Positions 23,187-30,503 of a stretch of DNA of 32,444 bases are shown here, piece by piece. Position 1 is the stretch's first letter. Each line of letters opens with the position of its first letter. Source of the stretch: Lachnospiraceae bacterium (GTDB lineage Bacteria; Bacillota; Clostridia; Lachnospirales; Lachnospiraceae); assembly GCA_015057615.1 (NCBI GenBank), contig SVEA01000169.1, positions 1-32,444 on the forward strand. Direction: 5' to 3'. The notes under the pieces were generated by a model. That model was not told the DNA's origin and did not search any database. It saw only the letters and a list, made by a program, of their open reading frames with translations. The position numbers and the translations under genes are program-made.

Positions 23187-24797
23187 ATGGAATGTTTATC
23201 TGGCCAGGCAGCCTTTCAGGGGATTGCCATTGGAAAAATCGTTGAGGTTAAAAAGGAAGACCGTTTAATCAGACGGGAACATATTGAGGATGTAGAAAAA
23301 GAAAAGCAGCGTTTTTTTAACGCGCAGAAAGAAGCCTCTACTCAATTAGGTGCATTGTATGAGAAAGCGGCAAGAGAGGTTGGCGAAGCAAACGCTGCCA
23401 TCTTTGAAGTACATCAGATGATGCTTGAAGATGATGATTATGTAGATTCTGTTTTAAATATTATTGAAACACAGTCCATTAATGCCGAATACGCCATAGC
23501 TGCAACGGGTGATAATTTTTCACAAATGTTTGCATCTATGGATGATGCTTACATGAAAGAGCGGGCAGCCGATGTAAAGGATATATCAGAACGCCTGATA
23601 AAGATTTTGGATAACAAAGAGCAGAAGAATGAGAATTTTAGCGAGAATACAATTATTGTGGCAGACGATTTGGCACCTAGTGAAACCGTGCAGTTGGACA
23701 AAGAAAAAGTAATTGCTTTTGTGACACGTCATGGTTCTACTAATTCGCATACAGCTATTCTGGCCAGAACTATGAATATACCAGCCATTGTTAATGTTCC
23801 TGTTCCCGAAGGAATAGATAGCAGGCCCGCAGTGGTTAACGGATACGATGGAACTGTCGTGATTGATCCAGATGAGAATATACTTAAGCTGGCAGGGAAG
23901 CTAAAGGAAAAAGAAATAGAAAAAAGAAATCTTCTGGCTGAATATAAAGGAAAGCCAACGGTTACCAAGTCAGGACGTGAAATCAAATTATACGCTAATA
24001 TCGGAGGATTAGATGACATAGGAGCCGTGAAGCAAAATGATGCTGCCGGGATTGGATTGTTCCGAAGTGAATTTCTATATTTACAGGAAAAAGATTATCC
24101 ATCAGAAGAAAAACAGTTTCGGGCATATAAGCAGGTGGCTGAAATGATGGCCGGAAAAAAAGTAATCATCCGGACTTTGGATATTGGCGCCGATAAGCAG
24201 ATTGATTATTTTAATTTGGAGAAAGAGGAAAATCCGGCATTGGGATATCGTGCTGTCCGCATTTGTCTGACAAGGGAAGAAATTTTTAAAGTACAGTTAC
24301 GAGCCTTATATCGAGCAAGTGTGTTCGGAAACATTTCCATTATGGTTCCTATGATTATTTCACTTTGGGAAGTTGAGAAGGTAAAGGAAATCATTAAAGA
24401 GGTCCAGGAGGAATTAGCATCTGACGGAATTCCTTTTAAAGAGGTCGAATTTGGTATTATGATTGAGACACCGGCTGCAGTTATGATTGCAGATGAGTTA
24501 GCAAAGAATGTTGACTTTTTCAGTATCGGAACGAACGATTTAACGCAATATACGTTAGCAATAGATAGACAAAACCCAAATCTGACCATGTTTAATGACA
24601 CCCACCATCCGGCTTTATTAAAGATGATCCAGCAGGTAATAGATGCCGCACACGAAGGCGGAATCTGGGCAGGAATCTGTGGTGAATTAGGAGCGGATAT
24701 GGAGTTGACAGAGCGATTTATTGAGATGGGGATCGATGAATTGTCCGTCTCGCCGGCAATGATATTACCGCTAAGAAAACGGATATGTGAAATATAA
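23187..24797 (+). CDS. PTS Enzyme I (phosphoenolpyruvate-protein phosphotransferase)
   Basis: 536 residues. N-terminal HPr-binding helical part, swivelling phosphohistidine domain with His188 in RHGSTNSHTAILAR (usually GGxTSHAAI), and C-terminal PEP-binding barrel: GIGLFRSEFLY, LDIGADKQ, GYRAVRICL, GIMIETPAAV, SIGTNDLTQY and the catalytic-Cys loop AGICGELGAD. It ends at LRKRICEI, lacking the roughly 30-residue tail found after this point in many housekeeping EI proteins. It follows the HPr gene by 17 bp, completing an autonomous phosphorelay. A housekeeping ptsHI pair probably exists elsewhere. Confidence 0.94.
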   Translation: MECLSGQAAFQGIAIGKIVEVKKEDRLIRREHIEDVEKEKQRFFNAQKEASTQLGALYEKAAREVGEANAAIFEVHQMMLEDDDYVDSVLNIIETQSINAEYAIAATGDNFSQMFASMDDAYMKERAADVKDISERLIKILDNKEQKNENFSENTIIVADDLAPSETVQLDKEKVIAFVTRHGSTNSHTAILARTMNIPAIVNVPVPEGIDSRPAVVNGYDGTVVIDPDENILKLAGKLKEKEIEKRNLLAEYKGKPTVTKSGREIKLYANIGGLDDIGAVKQNDAAGIGLFRSEFLYLQEKDYPSEEKQFRAYKQVAEMMAGKKVIIRTLDIGADKQIDYFNLEKEENPALGYRAVRICLTREEIFKVQLRALYRASVFGNISIMVPMIISLWEVEKVKEIIKEVQEELASDGIPFKEVEFGIMIETPAAVMIADELAKNVDFFSIGTNDLTQYTLAIDRQNPNLTMFNDTHHPALLKMIQQVIDAAHEGGIWAGICGELGADMELTERFIEMGIDELSVSPAMILPLRKRICEI

Positions 24798-24900
24798 CAA
24801 AGGCTGTAATACTATAGCTGCTAGTACAATCATCCGAATTGACAATGAAGATGTATTTATTACGCATTAGCTACATTGCTGAAATGTCTTGCAGTGATAT

Positions 24901-24938
24901 GCTTTTAAACTACTCTCATTCCTTGTTTAAAAGCTTTT
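24901..24938 (+). terminator. Terminator of the galactitol operon, overlapping the hydrolase 3' end
   Basis: A perfect 10-bp stem GCTTTTAAAC (24901-24910) / GTTTAAAAGC (24925-24934) followed by TTTT. The right arm lies within the last codons of the convergent hydrolase gene. Confidence 0.75.
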
Positions 24939-25971
24939 CACAGGCAGATATAAATATATCTGGATTCTCTAGGTGAATGTCATGCCCGGATTTTATACCG
25001 ATTCTTTCACAACTACTAATTAAACTCTGAACTTTATTTGCATCATCATCAGTATTGGCTGCATATAAAACCCCATCCTTACCATATTGCGTATTTGCCT
25101 TTAAGTAAATGACAGGACATATGATATTTTTAAGCATGTTATCCTGATCTATATCTTTCATCCATGAACCGTCGTAAAAAGCGTTTCCGAATTTCGGATC
25201 ATAATTATCCATATAGAGAAGAGTGCGTAACCATGCATGTGGAATCCAAGCAATTTGGATAGGATGATCAGGGTTTTCTTGCCTAAACTTCACTGCTGAC
25301 TGAACAATTTTATCCTGCAGCCCACCAAAAAGGGAAAGAAGGTAACTGTGTTCCAGGTAATAAAGGGAAAAATCAGTTTCATCTTTTTGACTGATATAAT
25401 TATGAGTAACAGTGTATGCATCGTACCAAGCAAAAGCACCTTTATCTTCCTGTATTTCTTCTGGTGTAACCCGGAAAAGAGGGGGATCTTCTAGTACAAG
25501 ACCGCTAATCTGTTCAGGCGCGTTAGCCGCAATCCAAGCTGCTAAAATACCCCCGGAAGAATGCCCGGATAAATAACAGTTTTCTTTAATGACATTGTTC
25601 ATAAACCAAATAAAGGCTTCTCCGTTAGCCTTGCAGGAATATAAGCTCATTTCATGGCTTGACTCACCATGTCCATAACAATCTACGGCATAGACATGGA
25701 AGAATTTTGACAGTTCAGGCAATACTTTGTCATAGTCTTCCCACGCCACAGTCTGCCCATGAATTAGAAGCAATGCTGGACCATTACTGGGGCCTTCTCC
25801 ATAGCTAATAATGGAGCCATCAGGTAGTTTTACTTGTTTGTTATAAAACCCGGCTTGGTTTACCTTACTCATCAAAGCCTCGTCATAATGGATATTGTTA
25901 TAAAGATATCTTCCTATCAAAACTACCAAGCAGATTAAAATGACCCCGATTACTCCCAATATAATTGGCAT
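24916..25971 (-). CDS. Membrane-anchored alpha/beta hydrolase
   Basis: 351 residues. One N-terminal membrane segment (about 3-24, LGVIGVILICLVVLIG) should anchor the domain. The fold is supported by LLLIHGQTVAWEDYD (oxyanion region), nucleophile elbow GHSSGG with Ser138, AVDCYGHGES, VLEDPPLF, and a late His in GHDIHLENPD that fits the triad. The family covers esterases, lipases, peroxidases and others; no substrate can be inferred. ATG 25971 follows GAAGGTGAG. It lies 20 bp after the XRE-AbrB regulator gene, so the two form an operon and the regulator probably controls both. Confidence 0.83.
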   Translation of the reverse strand: MPIILGVIGVILICLVVLIGRYLYNNIHYDEALMSKVNQAGFYNKQVKLPDGSIISYGEGPSNGPALLLIHGQTVAWEDYDKVLPELSKFFHVYAVDCYGHGESSHEMSLYSCKANGEAFIWFMNNVIKENCYLSGHSSGGILAAWIAANAPEQISGLVLEDPPLFRVTPEEIQEDKGAFAWYDAYTVTHNYISQKDETDFSLYYLEHSYLLSLFGGLQDKIVQSAVKFRQENPDHPIQIAWIPHAWLRTLLYMDNYDPKFGNAFYDGSWMKDIDQDNMLKNIICPVIYLKANTQYGKDGVLYAANTDDDANKVQSLISSCERIGIKSGHDIHLENPDIFISACEKLLNKE

Positions 25972-25991
25972 TTCTCACCTTCTTTAATTTC

Positions 25992-26450
25992 CTATTCATT
26001 TTTAACTTCTCCTTCGTTTTTAGCCGGGCAGTGAATGGCATCCATGAGAGGTTCAATATTGCGTAAAAAAAGCTCTGTCTTTAATATTGCAATGCCTCCA
26101 AGTACCTCATCCCCAAGTATCATTAAACTATCGCCAGGGTTAAATTGAAATATATCTCGCGCCTTCTTGGGGATAACGATTTGCCCTCTTTCGCCCACAG
26201 TGACTGTCCCGAAAACATGTTTCCCCTTGGGAGGAATTATTGGAGCAACGGATTCTTCTCCGTCATTAACCAAATTATCCAAGGTTACATCATATAATTT
26301 GGCTAATGCAATACAATTATCGATATCGGGAAGGCTATCGCCATTTTCCCATTTGGCTACCGCTTGACGGGAGACATTTATTTTTTCTGCAACTTCTTCC
26401 TGTGTGTATTTGTTTATTTTTCTAAGCATTTGCAAATTTGTACTTATCAT
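25992..26450 (-). CDS. XRE-family HTH regulator with C-terminal SpoVT-AbrB domain
   Basis: 152 residues from the ATG at 26450, behind GGAGGTGTG; a TTG 11 codons earlier falls inside the -10 of the promoter and is rejected. Residues about 5-58 are an XRE helix-turn-helix (YTQEEVAEKINVSRQAVAKWENG, trimmed here to the recognition region). Residues about 80-130 are a swapped-hairpin AbrB domain (TVTVGERGQIVIPKKARD, FNPGDSLMIL). Both halves are DNA-binding types. It probably represses its own operon with the hydrolase gene. No palindrome clearly assignable to it was identified at the promoter. Confidence 0.88.
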   Translation of the reverse strand: MISTNLQMLRKINKYTQEEVAEKINVSRQAVAKWENGDSLPDIDNCIALAKLYDVTLDNLVNDGEESVAPIIPPKGKHVFGTVTVGERGQIVIPKKARDIFQFNPGDSLMILGDEVLGGIAILKTELFLRNIEPLMDAIHCPAKNEGEVKNE

Positions 26451-26484
26451 ACTTTTCACACCTCCAATGATTAATATTATCAAT

Positions 26485-26513
26485 ATTTTAACTTACCTTA
26501 ATTGTCTTATCAA
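26485..26513 (-). promoter_or_regulatory. Promoter of the XRE-AbrB / hydrolase operon
   Basis: On the minus strand -35 TTGATA (26508-26513), 17-bp spacer, -10 TAAAAT (26485-26490). Confidence 0.88.
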
Positions 26514-26584
26514 GCAAGTAACGGCAACATTTAATTATAAATCATGTTAACGTCAGTTGCTTAAAGTTGTTTCGTCTTATGTAT

Positions 26585-26619
26585 AAAAGAGCTGTTTATT
26601 TTTGACAACAGCTCTTTTT
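26585..26619. terminator. Orphan terminator hairpin
   Basis: AAAAGAGCTGTT pairs with AACAGCTCTTTT (26607-26618), with T or A runs on both sides. No intact gene ends here; it may belong to lost flanking sequence. Confidence 0.7.
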
Positions 26620-26632
26620 AGTTTCTTCTGTT

Positions 26633-26894
26633 CTAAGTCCAACTTATCAAACAGATGCCATATATAGGACAGCATGTGTTTTATTCGACGAATTATGGGA
26701 TGGAAGCCCAATTCTCAATCTGGGAATCCGGACTTCTAAATTAGTATCCAATGACACGGCTCGCCAAATTAATCTTTTTAGTATGGAGACTGATGAAAAA
26801 AAAGGATATGCTGGATCGCGCCATTGATAAAATTCTGGATCATTATGGTTCTACTGCAATTCAAAGAGCCAGCTTGGTAAAACCGCAGAAATAA
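26633..26894 (+). pseudogene. dinB/umuC-type Y-family DNA polymerase, 3' remnant
   Basis: The plus strand reads YQTDAIYRTACVLFDELW, then SPILNLGIRTSKLVSND, QINLFSMETDE, and after a shift in a run of eight A near 26798-26805 continues as DMLDRAIDKILDHYG and STAIQRASLVKPQK before TAA at 26892. This is the C-terminal little-finger part of a Y-family polymerase (QxxLF, then the AIDKI..YG..AIQRA ending). The catalytic N-terminal two thirds are missing and no start is present. The one-base shift is a homopolymer slip, or possibly a sequencing error, but the truncation makes it non-functional regardless. Confidence 0.8.
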
Positions 26895-26924
26895 GAAGAA
26901 GGAAAAATAGCAAAATAAGAATCG

Positions 26925-26968
26925 AGTGGGAGAAAGTTTTCTTAAGTAAATGAAAATTTCCTCCCACT
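26925..26968 (-). terminator. Hairpin after the ccdA-tlpA gene
   Basis: AGTGGGAG-x-AA-x-TTTTC pairs with GAAAATTTCCTCCCACT. On the minus strand it is followed by a loose T-rich stretch (CGATTCTTATTTTG), so it probably ends the CcdA-TlpA transcript. Confidence 0.65.
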
Positions 26969-26987
26969 GCTAATTAGTCTTGAATTT

Positions 26988-28286
26988 TTATTCCGTCGCT
27001 GCCAGAGCCTGCTCAATGGCACGATATATCTGAGATTTTGTCATAATTCCGGTGGCATATCCAAAGAAGTTACCTTCCTTATCAATCAAAAAGGTAGTGG
27101 GGAATGCCGAAACAAAATAATTCTGTAAGATTTCTCCAGTTTCGTCAAAGACGGTCGGGAAGGTATATTTGTTCTTCTCAAGATATGCGATGACCGATTC
27201 CTTTGATTCATCGGCATTATTCGGATAATCTGTACTGGAGGGATTCGAAACCCCAAGGATGATGACATCCCCCTGGTTGCTGTCAAGTTTTTTATAGACC
27301 TCTTCAATATTCGGCATTTCCTTCTGACATGGCGGACACCAGGTCGACCAGAAGTTTAGAAATACAACCTTTCCCTTGTAATCCGAGAGCGTATGCTCGT
27401 TACCGAATTGATCTGTAAGGGTAAAATCAAAGGCTTTTGTCTTCGGCTTCTCATTCTCTTTACTGTCCCCGGTATTGCCGGCTTCGGAAGCGGTATGGTT
27501 ATCCTCCGGCTTCTCAGGCTGTAGATCCTCTTCCTCTCTGGTTACCGTCGGGGGAGATAATATACTTAAGTATTTGGTAACGCCGTTCATCCAGCCGGTA
27601 AATGTCATGATTCCAATTATAATCAGAAGAATGCCGCCAGCCTTCACAGTATATTTTAGCAGCTTTTTATATACATTTAAGAAATTAAGTACCTGGGTTG
27701 TAAAAAGCCCGAGGAGCAGGAAGGGGATAACAAAACCTAGGGAGTAAACCAGCACCAGCAAATTACCCGTTAAGGAACTGCCGGTTCCGGATGCCAGAAT
27801 GAGTACGGAGGAGAGGGCAGGACCTACGCAGGGAGTCCAGGCAAAGCTAAAAGTAAATCCCATAGCAAATGCAAGCAAAGGATTCGCTTCCCGATCACCG
27901 AGGGGAATTTGAAATTTTCTTTCCCGCTGTAGAAAATTTATATCCAATAATCCGACCTGATACAGTCCCAGGATAAGAATCAGGATGCCTCCGATTCGAG
28001 AAAATAGCAATTGGTTGCTTTTAAAAAAAGTGCCCAGGGCAGTAAAGGACATACCTAGAATAAAAAAGGCAAAAGAAATCCCAAGGACAAAGCATAAGGT
28101 ATGGAAAAAGACTTTCTTTCTTTGAAATATAATGGTACCGTCTTCCTTTACCTGTTTCGCATTCCCGGACAGATAGCTGATATAGATGGGAATTAAGGGG
28201 ATAACACAGGGCGAGAAGAAGGACAGTAACCCTTCTAAAAATACGAGGATAAAGCTGATACTTTCTGAGGGTGTAAGCCCTTGCAT
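26988..28286 (-). CDS. CcdA-TlpA fusion: membrane thiol reductase with extracytoplasmic thioredoxin domain
   Basis: 432 residues. N-terminal half (about 5-225) is CcdA/DsbD-beta-like with six or so membrane spans and the conserved FFSPCVIPLIPIY and FAWTPCVGP, each with one redox Cys. A Glu/Asp-rich linker (about 235-275) leads to a TlpA/ResA-type thioredoxin domain with WCPPC (in FWSTWCPPCQKEMPNIEE) and a cis-Pro region FPTTFLID. The membrane half passes electrons from cytoplasmic thioredoxin to the outer domain, which keeps extracellular cysteines reduced. Usually these are two proteins; the fusion is a known arrangement in clostridia. Start ATG 28286 behind AAGGAGGTC. Confidence 0.9.
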   Translation of the reverse strand: MQGLTPSESISFILVFLEGLLSFFSPCVIPLIPIYISYLSGNAKQVKEDGTIIFQRKKVFFHTLCFVLGISFAFFILGMSFTALGTFFKSNQLLFSRIGGILILILGLYQVGLLDINFLQRERKFQIPLGDREANPLLAFAMGFTFSFAWTPCVGPALSSVLILASGTGSSLTGNLLVLVYSLGFVIPFLLLGLFTTQVLNFLNVYKKLLKYTVKAGGILLIIIGIMTFTGWMNGVTKYLSILSPPTVTREEEDLQPEKPEDNHTASEAGNTGDSKENEKPKTKAFDFTLTDQFGNEHTLSDYKGKVVFLNFWSTWCPPCQKEMPNIEEVYKKLDSNQGDVIILGVSNPSSTDYPNNADESKESVIAYLEKNKYTFPTVFDETGEILQNYFVSAFPTTFLIDKEGNFFGYATGIMTKSQIYRAIEQALAATE

Positions 28287-28317
28287 ATGGTTGACCTCCT
28301 TATATTGGGGTATAAAA

Positions 28318-28346
28318 ATAGTATAATAGTAATCTTATTTTAGCAA
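28318..28346 (-). promoter_or_regulatory. Promoter of the ccdA-tlpA gene
   Basis: On the minus strand -35 TTGCTA (28341-28346), 17-bp spacer, -10 TACTAT (28318-28323). The rest of the gap up to about 28510 shows nothing I can assign. Confidence 0.7.
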
Positions 28347-28519
28347 GTAATTTTATATTTAATGTAACATTGTCACACGGTATAAAATATTCATACGAAT
28401 CATCTTTATACCTATTCTGGAAAATTCGTGCCCGCTGGGGGGTATTTAAAAGCGGCCTTGTCCATGCTTTTTACGATTCATTCTATCCGGTACAAGTTAC
28501 GTAAGTGCTTCAAAATGGT

Positions 28520-28548
28520 TTGACAATCAAAGGAAAGGATGTTAAAAT
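28520..28548 (+). promoter_or_regulatory. Consensus promoter of the marR-type gene
   Basis: -35 TTGACA (28520-28525), 17-bp spacer, -10 TAAAAT (28543-28548). Confidence 0.9.
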
Positions 28549-28550
28549 GG

Positions 28551-28579
28551 TTAAAAATATTTAATTAAAATATTTTAAG
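28551..28579. promoter_or_regulatory. AT-rich palindrome, probable MarR operator
   Basis: TTAAAAATATTTAAT and its near-inverse AAAATATTTTAA lie directly after the -10, where autoregulatory MarR sites usually sit. Confidence 0.55.
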
Positions 28580-28598
28580 TAATTGAGGAGGGAGAACA

Positions 28599-29015
28599 GT
28601 GCTGGAGAATGAGTTTGAAAAATTATATCTGAAATTTCGGTATAATTATTGTAAAAATCTTTTTTCTGAGGTGAATGAAAGCTTGAATCCAACGGAAGCC
28701 TATTGCTTGGAAGCAATTTTTTTGCTTGATCGGCCTACCGTACGTGAATTTGCGGAATATATTCATATTTCCCAACCAAATGCAACGTATCGAATTAATA
28801 ACCTGATTAAGAAAGGCTGTATTCGAAAGGTCTTATCCCCGGATGATAAAAGAGAATACCACCTGGAAGTAACGGATAAATTTCTTAAGGCTTATGGTGC
28901 AAATGCATCTTTTAATGCACAGCTAATGAAGGGAATTCGAGAAAAATTTAGTAAAGAAGAAATTGAATTATTAGAAAATATGCTACACAAAATAGTGGAA
29001 GAGATCATGATATAG
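28599..29015 (+). CDS. MarR-family winged-helix regulator
   Basis: 138 residues, GTG start 28599 after GAGGAGGGAG. Winged-helix core: LDRPTVREFAEYIHISQPNATYRINNL (recognition helix region; trimmed reading) followed by the wing KVLSPDDKREYHLEVTDK. N- and C-terminal helices (1-30, 105-138) form the dimer interface. Most likely an autorepressor acting at the palindrome under its promoter. The effector and other targets are unknown; degV lies 103 bp downstream and may be co-transcribed. Confidence 0.87.
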   Translation: MLENEFEKLYLKFRYNYCKNLFSEVNESLNPTEAYCLEAIFLLDRPTVREFAEYIHISQPNATYRINNLIKKGCIRKVLSPDDKREYHLEVTDKFLKAYGANASFNAQLMKGIREKFSKEEIELLENMLHKIVEEIMI

Positions 29016-29070
29016 TAAAAACGGAACGGGGAAATGCAAGCTTGCTTGCAATGTGCAATCGGAGCCAAAG

Positions 29071-29095
29071 ATTATGAGTGCTCTTTACTCATGAT
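29071..29095 (+). promoter_or_regulatory. Hairpin between the marR and degV genes
   Basis: TTATGAGT pairs with ACTCATGA-type sequence around GCTCTTT. No T-tract follows, so it is not a standard terminator; it sits in the degV leader. Confidence 0.4.
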
Positions 29096-29118
29096 AGAAT
29101 AATAGGAAGGAAAAGAAT

Positions 29119-29961
29119 ATGGCGATTCAGATTATTACGGATTCGACTTCGGACATTGGTCGTGAAGAAGCGGAAAAAATGGGAGTTACAATTGTCCCGT
29201 TAAAAGTATTATTTGGTGAGAAAGAGTACCGCGAGGGAATTGAAATTACAATGGATGACTTTTATCAAAAGCTCGCCCGGGCAGAGAAGCTTCCTACAAC
29301 ATCCCAGCCTGCCCCGGATGATTTTTTAGGGCATTTTCAGAAGGCAAAGGAAGTAGGGGATAGTGTAATTGTACTTCTCATCGCAGGTAAATTCAGCGGT
29401 ACGACACAGAGTGCGGTGATTGCAAAGGAAATTGCGGAATACGATGCGATTTATATTATTGACAGCTTGACTGCGATAACCGGATTACGCCTTCTGGTGG
29501 AGCATGCAGTAAAACTTAGAGAACAACATTGGGAGGCAGAGAAGATCGTAGCTGCCTTGGAAAAATCAAAGGATAGAATTGTTTTGATGGCAATGGTAGA
29601 TACGCTAGAATACTTACACAAGGGCGGAAGGTTATCAAAATCATCCGCAGTTCTTGGATCTCTATTAAGATTCAAGCCCATACTTTCTGTAAAGGATGGA
29701 GTTATTGGAGTGGTAGGGAAAGCGAGAGGAACGAATAAAGGAATTGCCAGAATGCTGGAAATCATGGAGGAGATGGGAGAGATCGATCCTGCCTATCCGG
29801 TTACCTTCGGATACACAGCAGAGGACAGTAAAGGGCTCCTTTTAAAGGAAAAAGTAACGGAAAAATATAATTTGGGCGAAACGGCAATCTATCCCGTTGG
29901 ATGCGTTGTCGGTACCCATGTGGGACCCGGCGCCTGTGTCATTACCTATATAAGAAAATGA
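29119..29961 (+). CDS. DegV-family fatty-acid-binding protein
   Basis: 280 residues, typical length. DegV landmarks: IITDSTSDIG at the N-terminus, TTSQPAPDDF, the LIAGKFSGTTQSA loop, the DTLEYLHKGGRLS segment and RFKPILSVKDG. DegV proteins bind a fatty acid and act with fatty-acid kinase (FakA-like) in phospholipid metabolism in Firmicutes; which acyl chain is used is unknown. A repeat of family 1 starts four bases after its stop codon, so its natural 3' end and terminator may have been altered. Confidence 0.92.
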   Translation: MAIQIITDSTSDIGREEAEKMGVTIVPLKVLFGEKEYREGIEITMDDFYQKLARAEKLPTTSQPAPDDFLGHFQKAKEVGDSVIVLLIAGKFSGTTQSAVIAKEIAEYDAIYIIDSLTAITGLRLLVEHAVKLREQHWEAEKIVAALEKSKDRIVLMAMVDTLEYLHKGGRLSKSSAVLGSLLRFKPILSVKDGVIGVVGKARGTNKGIARMLEIMEEMGEIDPAYPVTFGYTAEDSKGLLLKEKVTEKYNLGETAIYPVGCVVGTHVGPGACVITYIRK

Positions 29962-29964
29962 GAG

Positions 29965-30236
29965 TCAAAAGCCATCCTAACAAATAATCTTCATCAATTT
30001 GTACAAATTAAGCAAAAACTTAAGTAATAGGAAACTGTATTTTAATGCGCAACTGTTTGAAGTCGTTGGTACTTAGATTACGTATTTTGTGGTCTTATGT
30101 ACCATTACGTACTTCAATCCAAGTACTGCGTTTTTTTGCAGTGCTTTGGGAGCAATGTGTTACGAATAAAATATATTTTCTATTACTTATCTATGTATAA
30201 GTTATGCAAATTAATAAAGTTGATTTTATGAACTAA
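29965..30236 (+). repeat. Family 1 structured repeat, copy 3 (opposite orientation)
   Basis: Starts with TCAAAAGCC directly after degV; its right terminus is degraded. Plus-strand stems: TTGAAGT (30057-30063) / ACTTCAA (30111-30117); TGGTAC (30067-30072) / GTACCA (30099-30104); AGATTAC (30075-30081) / GTGGTCT (30089-30095) with two G-U pairs and loop GTATTTT; AAGTACTGC (30121-30129) / GCAGTGCTT (30138-30146). The arms outside (TAAGTAATAGGAAA-like) are inverted copies of each other, so the whole element can fold back. Confidence 0.9.
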
Positions 30237-30433
30237 CTTATGCATCCATAGATCCTATTTCTTCTTTTCAGGTTAATAATTTTAAAATGGAGTGTAGAGA
30301 AACTGCCATAATTATGGTAAGATGTAATTATAAAAGCGACAAAAAGCCTAGAAGTAGGAATATAGCGGATAAATTTACTTACAGGCTTACCAAAAAGATG
30401 AATTGGCAGGCCAATTCGATTGTCATGTTTTAC
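30237..30433 (+). other. Upstream region of the xylosidase gene
   Basis: No gene. It contains the palindrome CCATAATTATGG (30307-30318), a possible operator, an AAGCCT/AGGCTT inverted repeat (30344-30388) and GAATTGG/CCAATTC (30400-30417). I could not fix a promoter with confidence. Confidence 0.35.
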
Positions 30434-30503
30434 AGAGTTTGTGCCTGCGCGGCCGCCGCAGACTCTATGATGAACACAATGCCGCGTAGAAATGAGGAAA
30501 ATT
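30434..30503 (+). promoter_or_regulatory. Family 3 stem-loop leader, copy Y (before the xylosidase gene)
   Basis: AGAGTTTGTG (30434-30443) pairs with CGCAGACTCT (30457-30466), a 10-bp stem with two G-U pairs. The conserved CCGCGTAGAAA, the GAGGAAAATT ribosome site and ATG 30504 follow. It aligns over about 70 bp with 5567-5635 upstream of hydG. Confidence 0.7.

Noticed and set aside
26481-26483. TTG start for the XRE-AbrB regulator
   Set aside because: It sits next to the -10 hexamer of the operon's promoter, so it would not be translated. ATG 26450 has a proper GGAGGTG site.
30067-30104. Family 1 core as an integron attC site
   Set aside because: GTTGGTAC and GTACCAAC-like arms do not fit the GTTRRRY / RYYYAAC core rule and no integrase is nearby.
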